DNA of 64,000 bases from Thainema sp966674685 (GTDB taxonomy: Bacteria; Cyanobacteriota; Cyanobacteriia; Phormidesmidales; Phormidesmidaceae): assembly GCA_966674685.1 (NCBI GenBank), contig CBKWJC010000008.1, forward strand, positions 43,693 to 107,692, read 5' to 3'. Below are positions 7,201-15,542 of the stretch, piece by piece. Made by a program: the position numbers and the translations under genes. Numbering within the stretch: the stretch's first letter is position 1; each line of letters begins with the position of its first letter. The notes under the pieces are model-generated. The model was not told where the DNA came from. It was given only the letters and a program-made list of their open reading frames with translations, and ran no database searches.

Positions 7201-9991
7201 ATTCATCCCCCAATTGAGTCGGCGTATCCGCACTAGAAGTTGGAAAATCAGCCCAGAAGCGATCAAGAGTAATACCGCTGTTGGTGTTTGCACCTGCACT
7301 CATGCCTGCATTCGCAGTTGATTCACTTGCGAGCGGCACAGGAGGATCAGTATCAGTAAATGATGCATCATTGAAATTCGCCGTAAATTCAGCCAGCGTA
7401 TCATCCGCCCCGGTTTCAGCGCTGGGCGCTTCATCTAGTTCATCTGAATCTGGCTGAACATCACGACTGTCTTGAGCAGGACTATCTTGAGCGCGATCTT
7501 GAGCATCGGCCCGACCCATTTCTGATGGTGGCTGATCTGACACATCAAAATCGGCGCTAAAGTTGGCCAGAGAGGCAGCATCTGGATCGATATCTTCTAG
7601 ATTTTCAACCCCTTCGAGCTGCGATAAGTCAGCGCTGAGCTGCTGTAATGTGTCGTCATCCAGAAGGAAGTCTGGCGACTGGACAGGTGGACTGAGAACA
7701 GGTTCAGCTAATAAATCTTCAATGTGGGTGGCTGACGATGGTGGCTGTTCAGACGCTGATGATGGGATGTTGGTGTCTGTTGGGATGAGGTTAAACCACT
7801 GATTTGCGATCGCACTTACTTGATCCCCAACATGATCCTCAACCGTCTCACCCTGATCACGAGCTGCAATTTCAAACTCGCCGTCAATAATCTCCCCGAT
7901 CGCTTCCTCCGAAACAGGTACAGCCTCTGTTGTGACATCGGCATCAAAATCGTCGCCCCAATCGAAAACGGTTTCGCTTTCGGTCAATGGCTCTGCACTC
8001 TGCTCGGCAACGGGTTCAGTTTCTAAAGACTCCTGATCGGTTTGAATTTGCTCGGCAACGGGTTCAATAACCTGATCATCCTGATTAGCTTGAATCAGAT
8101 CGGCCTGATCGATCTGATCGGTCTGAGCTTGCTCCATAACAGGCTCAACAGGTTGATCAATGGCCTGATCAATTGGATTCATCTGGTCAAGCTGAGCCTG
8201 ATGGGTTTGCTCAAGATCGTCAGTATCAGTATCGTCAGGCGATGGAGTTGTAGAGTCTTCAGCAGAAGTAGCCTGTGGCGTAGCATCAGCCTGTTGAGCA
8301 TACTCCAACGCCAACAGCTCCGCCTGCTGGAGTGCATCATCAATTGCCTGCTCCAAATCGGTGTCTAGATCCACCTGATTCAGCAGCGTTTCGATGGCTT
8401 CATATTTCGGCGGTGAAACGGCCTCTTCTAAGCTAGGAGCATTGTTCTGTCCCAGCAGGCTTGCGTAGAATTCGCCTAGCGTTTGCTGAATCTGCGGAGC
8501 GGTGTCTGCGCCGACAAACGGCTCGGCCTGATCGAGGTCATCAGTTGGTTCAGCCTCTTGTATGGGTTCAAGAGTTTCGATAGCGGTAGGTGCGATCGCG
8601 TCTGCTCCATCGGCTCCATCAATCTCCTCACCCGGTGCTATTGCTTCCTCAACCGTCTCGGATTGACGATCCGCCGCAGAGACTTCAGTGGAGGATGTGT
8701 CTACTTGTGAGACATCTGCCAGCGACGGCAACTCTAAATCGAGCGAAGCTAAATCTAGACTGGCGACCAGATTAGCCAATTGTGCAGGTTCTTGATTCTC
8801 TACCGCCTCTGGTTTTGGCGGCACTGGCATAATCAACGCCTGATTGGTCAGGGCATCAAACTGTAGATCGTTGGCTTGTAAAGAATTCAGGAACTCCAGA
8901 GCGCGGGCTTTAACGGATTCGGCAATGACAATGTCTTCTTCCAGGCTGTCGTCAATCTGAGCGCTAACTGAATCCGTTGCGGATGCCAGCGGAATGATTG
9001 GATTGTCGGCTGGGACATCGGTAGATGCGATCGCATCTATTGCATCAATTGCATCGACCACATCGGCAGCTAACGGTGTTGCGATCGCATCTAAGTTTTC
9101 AGCATCTTCCAAATCAGTATCCGTCGGTTGCCAGGGCAAAGCCGACTGCAAATAGGCCGACGTTTCGCGACCGAGCTGCTGCGCCAGGTGGCTGACTAGC
9201 ACATTGATTAACGGTTCGCCCGATGCGCCCAAGCTTTGCATCGTGTCCAAACCCTCAGCCAGAGAGGTTTGATAGCTCTCCACGTTTTGCTGAAGCGAGG
9301 AAGACAGCGTTGTCAGCGTCACATCTAGCTCTTGCATCAGTTGATCAATTCGCTGCTGGAGCTGCTGGAGTTTTGCCAACCGCTGTTCGGGCGACAGGGT
9401 GGGTGCTTCAGAGTCCGATGCCGATGCGGACAATAGCGGCGTGGGAGCCGATGCCAGTTGTGGCTGAATTTGGCTAACGGCCTGCTGAATTTGCTCAGAC
9501 AGCGACTGCTGCATCTCGCCAATCAGCGCTTCCAAAAACTCGGCAATTGACTGCTCACTGGCGGAGCGAGCGGGCGGAATTGCGCCAGCGCTCGTTTCCG
9601 GTGCAGCAGACATGGCAGACGGTGCAACTTGTTCAATTTCTCCGATTAGCCGCTGTCGCTGTCGCTGGAGATCGTCCACTTGCGATCGCAGCGGCTGCAT
9701 CACATTGGTGCGCAAATACTCCACTTCTTGCAGCACCGCTTGGAGCACCTGCTGGGCGGTTTCGGCAGGCACTTCGGGCGCGCCAAATTGAGCCGATGGG
9801 TTATTAGGCAGCGCGGCATAGGCACTTTGAGAACGCTGTAGCTCTACCAAGTACTGACGGGTGCGCTCCAAAAGCTGTCGCTGCTGCGAGGTTTCATGGG
9901 ACGCCACCCAAGGTAGGCGTGGACTCGCCTGACTCAACAGCGTGTCGATTTCTTGAATGATGGCCTGAACTTGATTATCTTGGGAAGTCAC
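4223..9991 (-). CDS. Giant acidic protein with C-terminal Hsp70/actin-fold ATPase domain
   Basis: About 1,922 residues from the GTG at 9991, preceded by AGGGG at good spacing. The frame is open to an ATG at 10081, but those 30 extra residues look non-coding. Residues 1-300 are Gln/Leu-rich coiled coil with a Q-R-Q-R-Q-R-L patch. Residues 330-1,260 are a strongly acidic Asp/Glu/Gln/Ser/Thr low-complexity region with imperfect D-Q-A-D / E-P-V-A-E-Q repeats. From about 1,270 a folded domain opens with W-Y-L-G-L-D-I-G-A-T-G-I-S-A-V-L-L, the phosphate-1 loop of the sugar kinase/Hsp70/actin superfamily. Later come V-S-Y-P-T-N-W, A-Y-G-G-D-A-L-D-Q-D-I and I-C-T-G-G-T-A-S-F-P-A-I, which match Hsp70-like phosphate-2/adenosine motifs. 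The last 120 residues are helical. No substrate-binding domain of DnaK type is present. Role unknown; an ATP-driven scaffold or chaperone is inference. Confidence 0.85.
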   Translation of the reverse strand: MTSQDNQVQAIIQEIDTLLSQASPRLPWVASHETSQQRQLLERTRQYLVELQRSQSAYAALPNNPSAQFGAPEVPAETAQQVLQAVLQEVEYLRTNVMQPLRSQVDDLQRQRQRLIGEIEQVAPSAMSAAPETSAGAIPPARSASEQSIAEFLEALIGEMQQSLSEQIQQAVSQIQPQLASAPTPLLSASASDSEAPTLSPEQRLAKLQQLQQRIDQLMQELDVTLTTLSSSLQQNVESYQTSLAEGLDTMQSLGASGEPLINVLVSHLAQQLGRETSAYLQSALPWQPTDTDLEDAENLDAIATPLAADVVDAIDAIDAIASTDVPADNPIIPLASATDSVSAQIDDSLEEDIVIAESVKARALEFLNSLQANDLQFDALTNQALIMPVPPKPEAVENQEPAQLANLVASLDLASLDLELPSLADVSQVDTSSTEVSAADRQSETVEEAIAPGEEIDGADGADAIAPTAIETLEPIQEAEPTDDLDQAEPFVGADTAPQIQQTLGEFYASLLGQNNAPSLEEAVSPPKYEAIETLLNQVDLDTDLEQAIDDALQQAELLALEYAQQADATPQATSAEDSTTPSPDDTDTDDLEQTHQAQLDQMNPIDQAIDQPVEPVMEQAQTDQIDQADLIQANQDDQVIEPVAEQIQTDQESLETEPVAEQSAEPLTESETVFDWGDDFDADVTTEAVPVSEEAIGEIIDGEFEIAARDQGETVEDHVGDQVSAIANQWFNLIPTDTNIPSSASEQPPSSATHIEDLLAEPVLSPPVQSPDFLLDDDTLQQLSADLSQLEGVENLEDIDPDAASLANFSADFDVSDQPPSEMGRADAQDRAQDSPAQDSRDVQPDSDELDEAPSAETGADDTLAEFTANFNDASFTDTDPPVPLASESTANAGMSAGANTNSGITLDRFWADFPTSSADTPTQLGDESTSLEGFATDLGETAVTPSEPASSAPEAAESIESMEAVIDRLFFNLNQAEPESALESVDSIDAGMAEGGTLDEFGQALDGEPESIDITPDRNLAPEASVREEMGTTGDGRDGKEDESFTNQVLDRLFQENTSPKSETDTQTLTIDGAFGTFTVPDMPAIASPPIDQVDQANSSDQSADGVETDAVNETQNTPTDKPVEAIEDDTTDLFNGLGMEQPGHHGLDELDQHESLGESLGNIDPLDWQSSSKEMIGDTVETFDFGSDGPQSDEGTDEGSGIDAASAIASELKSENNPEINPAIAIADPELATNEITTALMTLDEPELEPASPRPLTLDPQAQDQDWYLGLDIGATGISAVLLNRQTQAQHPLFWTTTETQPSEQPQRHFRLSSTVQYTTPSDQADNHPDLQPIGLCLDLAGLTEPTEPAPSSQSAVKLPRLKPFLKYGVPYLSPAEPESGEAVLTLEPSVRWSEAQSLPLAHLQQGLQVLLETLTIQSAEAPLCCSAVALSQHTLYTALRVLSGVIVSYPTNWPDTYSFNIREAILGAQLVEDPAEIFFVDNAIAALLSALPRPDTSHAADLNVIQAHPQTVRSGNTLVLSAGALTSEFGLIELTEPLSGLNFEDFDLRSIAYGGDALDQDIVCYLLYPQAMQQIQPDQPLLPAPTSAKSISSNASGSDSGDPELSTVTSDWDFQLTYEGDLVSAWQALGLDQLALPRQGEPDLQHREHLRQRLQSSRLGQSLLQAAQHLKILLQQQAQMTIAINNIRWVIERQDFERQILLPYVQLLNRHLNTLFSKSGIATEGIRQAICTGGTASFPAIARWLRQKLPNATVIQDTYAANRPPSCSRLAYGLVNLVYYPQALDLARQQYNDYFLLLEILRSFPQQPLTIHQMMQQLERFGINTQACYFHIMALLEGHLPPGLVPAISAHSPLYTQGTAEARHKALLVQPLFHKGKGQQYIPNPAQRERLQHYLDLLLAEKHQTLAEPLITQLLVG

Positions 9992-10570
9992 CGTAAAACC
10001 CCTGAATGCACTGCGATCTCCGACTGAATGCGCCCTAGCGGATGTAATCCATGAAGCGGCATGATATCGAATCTTGAGCAAAAGGTATCGTTATCTCAAC
10101 AGAGCGATACGTGAACAGCGATACGTGATTGGTGATAGCACAGATTAATCGACATGAGTCAACATCTGCTGATTTTTCCTAATTTTTACCGAGGGCTGGT
10201 CGATCCAACCAACAAGTTTAGTAAACCGCCAAATTTTTAAAGCGTTGAGGCGCGAACGAGCCGCTAGAATTGTACTTCTGACGCTCCTGCACCTTGGGGC
10301 AAATATCCTCCCTGGGTTTTGGTACAAGATGTCAGTGTCTCAAAAAGAGTGAGTTATGTTATCCTTTGTCTGCTCTTAGATGTTGTAGGTCTGGCCGAAC
10401 GTTCTACATATCGATTCGGCTGCTTTGATTGAAAGCAATCGAAGGCAATAGACGAGGCAAAAATGGCAAGATAGAAGTAGATGCTCCAAATTTGCCTAAA
10501 TCCCGCCAGTTGTGGCATTTAAGCAGATGGCTTGAGCTTTGACCCATAGGCTTGATGGTGCAAACACCTC
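9992..10570. other. Divergent spacer between the giant gene and the Crp-family regulator
   Basis: No gene supported. A direct repeat of AGCGATACGTGA occurs at 10103-10114 and 10117-10128 (14-nt period), roughly 115 bp upstream of the giant gene's preferred start. TGTAG and CTACA occur as a spaced inverted pair near 10384-10410. Either could be a protein-binding site; neither matches a consensus I can name. Confidence 0.35.
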
Positions 10571-11275
10571 ATGGACGATCGATATAATTCTCGCGATGCC
10601 AATTCCGGTAAAGAGCTGATTCGTTCAGCTCCGTTTTTTGCTGACTTGCCAGAAGAAGCAATTGAGCGAGCAATTTCCCATGTGGTAATGCGTAGCCATC
10701 CCGCCAACCAAGTCATCCTGCTGGAAAATGACTGGGGTAGTTCCGTTTACTTCATCCTAGAAGGCTGGGTCAAAATCCGCACCTACAATTTGGATGGCAA
10801 AGAGGTCACGCTCAACATTATTGGTAAAGGTGAGCTGTTTGGCGAAATGGCTCCACTAGATGAGGTGCCCCGCTCGACGGATGTCATCACCCTCGCTCCC
10901 ACGGTGATTGGCAATATGCCCGCTCAGGATTTTGTCCATTTGATTCACTCGGAGCCGCTGGCTGGCATTCGGCTGGCTCAACTGATGGCGCGACGGCTGC
11001 GACAGGTGAATCGACGGCTGCGACTGCGAGAATCTGACAGTATGTCGCGGGTGGCCGATATCATTTTGTTTTTGGCGGATGGTCAAGGCAAACAGGGGAA
11101 TGAAGGGGTTGAGATCCCCAATTTGCCCCACCGCGAACTCAGCAGCCTGAGCGGTCTGGCGCGCGAAACCGTCACCCGCGTTCTGAGCAAGCTGGAGAAA
11201 AAAGGTTTAATCACCCGCGATCGCGATATCCTCTGCATTCCCAATATTGACGCCCTAGAACGCCTGCTCGTTTAA
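10571..11275 (+). CDS. Crp/Fnr family transcriptional regulator, cAMP-receptor type
   Basis: This 234-residue regulator has an N-terminal cyclic-nucleotide-binding beta-roll (about 17-130), a dimerisation helix (about 130-160) and a C-terminal winged helix with L-S-S-L-S-G-L-A-R-E-T-V-T-R-V-L recognition helix (about 192-210). The phosphate-binding cassette reads F-G-E-M-A (90-94) and later P-R-S-T (100-103). It keeps the Glu, Arg and Ser that bind cAMP in E. coli CRP (E72, R82, S83), so nucleotide binding is plausible. Length is close to the cyanobacterial cAMP receptor SyCRP1, but I cannot show orthology. It heads a plus-strand run with a stress protein, a mechanosensitive channel and a kinase. 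Confidence 0.92.
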   Translation: MDDRYNSRDANSGKELIRSAPFFADLPEEAIERAISHVVMRSHPANQVILLENDWGSSVYFILEGWVKIRTYNLDGKEVTLNIIGKGELFGEMAPLDEVPRSTDVITLAPTVIGNMPAQDFVHLIHSEPLAGIRLAQLMARRLRQVNRRLRLRESDSMSRVADIILFLADGQGKQGNEGVEIPNLPHRELSSLSGLARETVTRVLSKLEKKGLITRDRDILCIPNIDALERLLV

Positions 11276-11277
11276 AG

Positions 11278-11338
11278 GGGGCGGGTTTTGTTGCTCTGCT
11301 GCGATTTAACTTTATATTTTGCTGGCTAAACCCGCCCC
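11278..11338. repeat. Interspersed GC-ended inverted repeat, possible terminator of the Crp gene
   Basis: Ends GGGGCGGGTTT (11278-11288) and AAACCCGCCCC (11328-11338) are exact reverse complements around a 39-nt AT-rich core. It starts 3 nt after the regulator's stop codon. Related copies are at 3866 and 31234-31293. The stem could end transcription, but the pattern is that of a mobile palindromic repeat. Confidence 0.65.
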
Positions 11339-11499
11339 TACGGAGATGGTTGGGTTCAATTTAATTGCTGATTGTGAGTAATCATCAAGAACTGTAGAGA
11401 GGCGTGAATCTCTCTCAACAACGTGCGATAGCGTTGAGTTAGAGGGGAATTTGTCCTCTTTTCGCCACGGCTGATGTTGCTATAGGGAGTAACGTCATT

Positions 11500-12036
11500 A
11501 TGGAAATTAACCGGGTTTTGGTTGCACTCGACCAGTCTAATCAGGCGCGGACGGTGTTTGAAGAAGCATTGAAATTAGCAACGAGTAACAATGCGGCTTT
11601 ATTAATCTTTCAGTGCATTCAAGACGAACTCAGCACTTATTCAATTGGGCTAACCGAGCAGTTTGGCATGTCGCCCCATTTGTTTGAGCAGGCGTATCAA
11701 ACCCGTGCGGCTCAGATTGAACAGCAGGTGCAGACAACATTAAATGGGTTGCGATCGCACCAGCGTACCGCAGCGGATGCCGGAGTGATTGCTGAATTTG
11801 ATTACAAGATGGGCGACCCCGGTAGCTGGATCTGTCGGATGGCGAAACAGTGGAACGCCGATGTGATCGTGATGGGGCGACGGGGCCGCAGTGGCTTAAC
11901 TGAAGTGTTCTTGGGCAGCGTCAGCAACTATGTGCTGCATCATGCCCCATGCTCCGTGTTTATCGTGCAGCCGCAGCCAGTTGCGGAGTCTCCCAATCAC
12001 AAGGTTGAGTCAACCGAAACGGCATCTGTTGGTTAA
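11500..12036 (+). CDS. Universal stress protein, UspA family
   Basis: This 178-residue single-domain UspA protein starts V-L-V-A-L-D-Q-S and ends with the ATP-binding signature G-R-R-G-R-S-G-L-T-E-V-F-L-G-S-V (G-x2-G-x9-G-S), followed by H-H-A-P-C-S-V-F-I-V. Members that retain this loop bind ATP and act in stress adaptation in the cytoplasm. There is an extra helical stretch (about residues 45-85), as in many cyanobacterial Usp proteins, and a disordered 15-residue tail. It lies 224 nt after the Crp regulator and 107 nt before an MscS channel on the same strand, suggesting a shared stress context though not necessarily one transcript. Confidence 0.93.
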   Translation: MEINRVLVALDQSNQARTVFEEALKLATSNNAALLIFQCIQDELSTYSIGLTEQFGMSPHLFEQAYQTRAAQIEQQVQTTLNGLRSHQRTAADAGVIAEFDYKMGDPGSWICRMAKQWNADVIVMGRRGRSGLTEVFLGSVSNYVLHHAPCSVFIVQPQPVAESPNHKVESTETASVG

Positions 12037-12143
12037 TGGGTAGGTCAGCCTGATTAAGCCTCACACTGAAAACCAACAACCTGCGATAGATTCATCAAAG
12101 CGGCATTCTTTCTACAATCGGGGCGATTCTCACAGATTTAGGT

Positions 12144-13136
12144 ATGAATGCCGAAAATTCCGTAACAACAGCTTGGGACAAGGCTCAAGCTATGTTCGAT
12201 GGGTTGGTGCTGCTCTTGCCCAACATCATCATTGCCCTCGTTGTTTTTGCGTTATTCTTTTTCCTTGCGATCGCAATTCGGCGAACGGTTCGGCGGTTGA
12301 CGCGGCAGCGACAGCAGGGACGCAACCTAGGGTTAGTGCTGGGGCGACTCAGTCAGGGATTGATTCTGCTGGGTGGTTTATTTATCGCTCTATCGATTGT
12401 CTTTCCCTCCTTTCGGGCCGATGACCTAGTGCAGCTTCTGGGTATTGGTGGTGTTGCCATTGGCTTTGCCTTCCGCGACATTCTGCAAAACTTTCTGGCC
12501 GGGATTTTGATTCTGCTGACAGAGCCGTTTCAAATTAACGACCAGATCATTTTCAACGACTTTGAAGGCACCGTTGAAAATATTGAAACGCGCGCCACGA
12601 CAATTCGCACCTACGATGGTCGCCGCGTCGTGATTCCCAATGCGGAACTGTTCACGAATTCCGTCACGGTGAACACCGCGTTCGACAATCGCCGCCTAGA
12701 GTATGACGTTGGCATTGGCTACGGAGACGATATCGCTACGGCTAAGCGACTGATTTTAGAAGCAATTCGCAGCGTTCCAGATGTGCTGAGCGATCCGGCT
12801 CCGGATGCCCTAGTCGTCGATTTGGCGGAAAGCACTGTGAATATTCGAGCTCGCTGGTGGATTCGGCCACCGCGTCGGGCTGATTCGCTGGATTCCCAGG
12901 ATCAGGTGCTAACTGCGATCGCAGAAAAGCTAACGGCCAACGGCATCGATATGCCCTTCCCGACGCAGCAAATTCTCTTCCACGATCAGACCGAGGAAAC
13001 CGATGGCGATCGCACTCGTCAGCGTGAGGGCTGGCCTGCAGGTTCGAGTAACGTCCCCAGACCCCGCTCCATTAGCGACGGACTGCATCAGCTTGCCTCA
13101 GTGAGTGAATCAAACGGCAATGGTAATGGGAGTTAG
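12144..13136 (+). CDS. Small-conductance mechanosensitive ion channel, MscS family
   Basis: A 330-residue MscS-type channel. Three hydrophobic helices are visible at about 17-45, 62-90 and 94-125. The third is the pore helix with L-G-I-G-G-V-A-I-G-F-A-F-R-D and the conserved F-L-A-G-I-L-I-L. The soluble beta domain follows (G-T-V-E-N-I-E-T-R-A-T-T-I-R and V-I-P-N-A-E-L-F). The cage domain ends near residue 285 and a 45-residue Arg/Ser-rich tail follows. It releases solutes under hypo-osmotic membrane tension in the inner membrane. It is about 45 residues longer than E. coli MscS (286 aa) because of the tail. No unusual features in the pore. Confidence 0.95.
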   Translation: MNAENSVTTAWDKAQAMFDGLVLLLPNIIIALVVFALFFFLAIAIRRTVRRLTRQRQQGRNLGLVLGRLSQGLILLGGLFIALSIVFPSFRADDLVQLLGIGGVAIGFAFRDILQNFLAGILILLTEPFQINDQIIFNDFEGTVENIETRATTIRTYDGRRVVIPNAELFTNSVTVNTAFDNRRLEYDVGIGYGDDIATAKRLILEAIRSVPDVLSDPAPDALVVDLAESTVNIRARWWIRPPRRADSLDSQDQVLTAIAEKLTANGIDMPFPTQQILFHDQTEETDGDRTRQREGWPAGSSNVPRPRSISDGLHQLASVSESNGNGNGS

Positions 13137-13200
13137 CGGCATAAACGGCATGGGAACCTTATCAATAGCTAGAACTTGATAATTTCCCGCCGTTTCCCTC

Positions 13201-15381
13201 ATGAACCCACAGCAGTCTCCCAAAAATAGAGCGTTTCCACTCCAGCTTGTGCTGGTTGTTCCCTTCGTCCTCCAGACCTTTGCAGTCGTTACTTTGGTCG
13301 GCTTCCTGTCGTTCAAAAATGGTCAGCAAGTGGTTAATCACTTAGCCGATCAACTTATTGACCGCACCAGTGATGTCGTCAATGAACACCTAACGTCCTA
13401 TCTAGACGTTCCGCAAACGCTGAATCAGATCAATGCTGATGCAATTCGTAGAGGTTTACTGGACGTGCGCGATCGCGAAGCGGTAGGTCAATACTTCTGG
13501 GATCAAATGCAGGCGTATGACCTGACATACATTGGCATTGGCCTAACTACAGGTGAGGGACTAGGAGCCGCGCGGTACGATGGCAAGACAATTACAGTTG
13601 AGGACTGGACGGCAACGCTGCCAAACAATGTGACAAACTACACCGTTGATGATCAGGGCAATCGGATTCGAGTCAACGGCAATTGGGATTGGAATAATTT
13701 CAATGAACCTTGGTATCTCGAACCTGTGGCCGCAGGTCAACCAATTTGGGCAGAGGTTGTTACGGCTAATTTTCCAACAGGCCCTTACATCACAGCTTCC
13801 GCTAGCCGCCCCATCTACGATAGCCAAAATCGGCTGCTGGGCATGATTGGGACAGATATTCACCTGCTGAAGCTAAGCGATTTTCTAGACAAGGTCGCAA
13901 CGAGTCAGTCTGGACAGATCTTCGTCGTTGAGCGGGATGGCAACTTGATTGCAAATGCTGGAACAGAACAGCCATTTACACTCGTTAATCAAGATATTCA
14001 GCGGTTGCAGGCGGTCAACAGTCCCGATGCTGTCATTCAAACCGTTGCCAAACATATTCAACGCTCTAATGGATTTCAAACCATTACCCAAAGCACCGAC
14101 TTCCAGGTTGATGTGCAAGGAAAATCATATTTTGTCAGAGTCGATCCGTGGCAGGATCAATATGGCCTAGATTGGCTGGTGGTGACGAGCGTGCCCAAAA
14201 GCGCTTTTATGGCGCAGATTGATGCGAATACGCGTACCACAATCCTGCTCTGTATCGGAGCGTTGGCCGTCGCTTCTGTGATGGGTGGATTCACTTCCCG
14301 CTGGATTGCCCGCCCGATCTTGCGTCTGAATCAAGCCAGTGAAGCAATGGCAGCAGGCGATCTCGATCAAACGGTGGAAACCAGTCAGATTCAGGAACTC
14401 AATACTCTGTCTAGTTCCTTTAATCACATGGCAGGACGGCTCAATGAGCTATTTACGGCACTAGAACGCAGCAAGGAAAAACTCGAAGACCGAGTGGAAG
14501 AGCGTACCGCAGAACTGAAAACTACGCTAGCCGAATTGCAGCGGACGCAGTCGCAGGTGGTTCAAAGCGAAAAAATGTCGAGTTTGGGGCAGTTAGTGGC
14601 CGGGGTTGCCCACGAAATTAATAATCCGGTTAACTTCATTCACGGCAATCTGGCTCATGTGCAGACCTATACCGAGGATTTACTCGGTTTTATTCAGCTC
14701 TACCAGCAGCACAATCCCACTCCTGATCCCGAAATTGAGCTGGCGGCGGCGGAGATTGATCTGGAGTTTTTGCGGGAAGATTTGCCCAAAATGCTGACCT
14801 CCATGAAGCTAGGCACCGATCGGATTCGTCAGATCGTGCTGTCCTTACGCACCTTTTCTCGTATGGACGAAGCGGAATACAAAGCCGTTGATATTCATGA
14901 AGGCATCGACAGTACGCTGCTGATTCTGCAACATCGGCTCAAAGCCCGCCCGGAACGGCCCGAAATTGAGGTGATTAAAGACTACGATACGCTACCGCTC
15001 GTGGAATGCTATGCGGGACAGCTCAACCAGGTGTTTATGAATATTCTGGTGAATGCAATTGATGCCATTGAGGAGCAAATTGCTCAGCGCACCTATCAAG
15101 AGCTGAAGGATCATCCCGGTCGAATTACCATTCGCACGTCAGTAGTGGATGCCACCTGGATCGAAGTTGCGATCGCAGACAATGGCGGCGGCATTCCACC
15201 AGCGGTGCAGCAGCGCATATTTGACCCGTTCTTCACGACGAAACCTATGGGCAAAGGAACGGGCATGGGCATGTCGATCAGCTACCAAATCATCACCGAG
15301 CGCCATAACGGCAAACTAGAGTGTTTCTCAACTCCTGGAGAAGGAACGGAATTTATCATTCGTATTCCGCTGCGGCAGTAG
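13201..15381 (+). CDS. Sensor histidine kinase (extracellular Cache sensor, HAMP, HisKA, HATPase)
   Basis: This 726-residue membrane kinase has TM1 at about 13-36. An extracytoplasmic region of about 300 residues follows with dCache features (Y-I-T-A-S-A-S-R-P-I-Y and G-M-I-G-T-D-I). TM2 is at about 342-365 and HAMP at 366-420, then a coiled coil. The H-box is G-V-A-H-E-I-N-N-P with phospho-acceptor H471. The catalytic domain keeps N (N-I-L-V-N-A-I-D), G1 (D-N-G-G-G-I) and G2 (G-K-G-T-G-M-G-M). It would autophosphorylate in response to a small extracellular ligand. No response regulator gene is adjacent, so it is an orphan kinase. Its transmitter (from about residue 450) is clearly paralogous to the kinase at 28491-30710. 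Confidence 0.95.
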   Translation: MNPQQSPKNRAFPLQLVLVVPFVLQTFAVVTLVGFLSFKNGQQVVNHLADQLIDRTSDVVNEHLTSYLDVPQTLNQINADAIRRGLLDVRDREAVGQYFWDQMQAYDLTYIGIGLTTGEGLGAARYDGKTITVEDWTATLPNNVTNYTVDDQGNRIRVNGNWDWNNFNEPWYLEPVAAGQPIWAEVVTANFPTGPYITASASRPIYDSQNRLLGMIGTDIHLLKLSDFLDKVATSQSGQIFVVERDGNLIANAGTEQPFTLVNQDIQRLQAVNSPDAVIQTVAKHIQRSNGFQTITQSTDFQVDVQGKSYFVRVDPWQDQYGLDWLVVTSVPKSAFMAQIDANTRTTILLCIGALAVASVMGGFTSRWIARPILRLNQASEAMAAGDLDQTVETSQIQELNTLSSSFNHMAGRLNELFTALERSKEKLEDRVEERTAELKTTLAELQRTQSQVVQSEKMSSLGQLVAGVAHEINNPVNFIHGNLAHVQTYTEDLLGFIQLYQQHNPTPDPEIELAAAEIDLEFLREDLPKMLTSMKLGTDRIRQIVLSLRTFSRMDEAEYKAVDIHEGIDSTLLILQHRLKARPERPEIEVIKDYDTLPLVECYAGQLNQVFMNILVNAIDAIEEQIAQRTYQELKDHPGRITIRTSVVDATWIEVAIADNGGGIPPAVQQRIFDPFFTTKPMGKGTGMGMSISYQIITERHNGKLECFSTPGEGTEFIIRIPLRQ

Positions 15382-15387
15382 ATTGCT

Positions 15388-15542
15388 GATATCGGTTCTG
15401 TTAGTCCTAAAATGAGTCCAGGATAGGGTTTTGAGTTTTGAGTTTTAAGTTTTGAGTTAGGTCAATCATTCAAAACTCCTCACTCCTCTCGACTCACGTT
15501 ACTAACAATTAACGTGTAGTCATAGTTAGGAGAAACGGCATC
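15388..15542. repeat. MITE-like interspersed repeat, copy A
   Basis: Starts GATATCGGTTCTG and ends, in inverted orientation, GATGCCGTTTCTC, giving imperfect terminal inverted repeats about 155 bp apart. Inside are TTTTGAG heptamers and the motif CACTCCTCTCGACTCACG. Its right end touches the stop codon of the following minus-strand membrane gene (15541-15543). Copy B is at 37257-37399 and a truncated copy at 52581-52659. Confidence 0.65.

Noticed and set aside
7563..8368. Several plus-strand open frames within the giant gene
   Set aside because: Antisense shadows produced by the low-complexity coding strand; frames overlap one another with no family signal.
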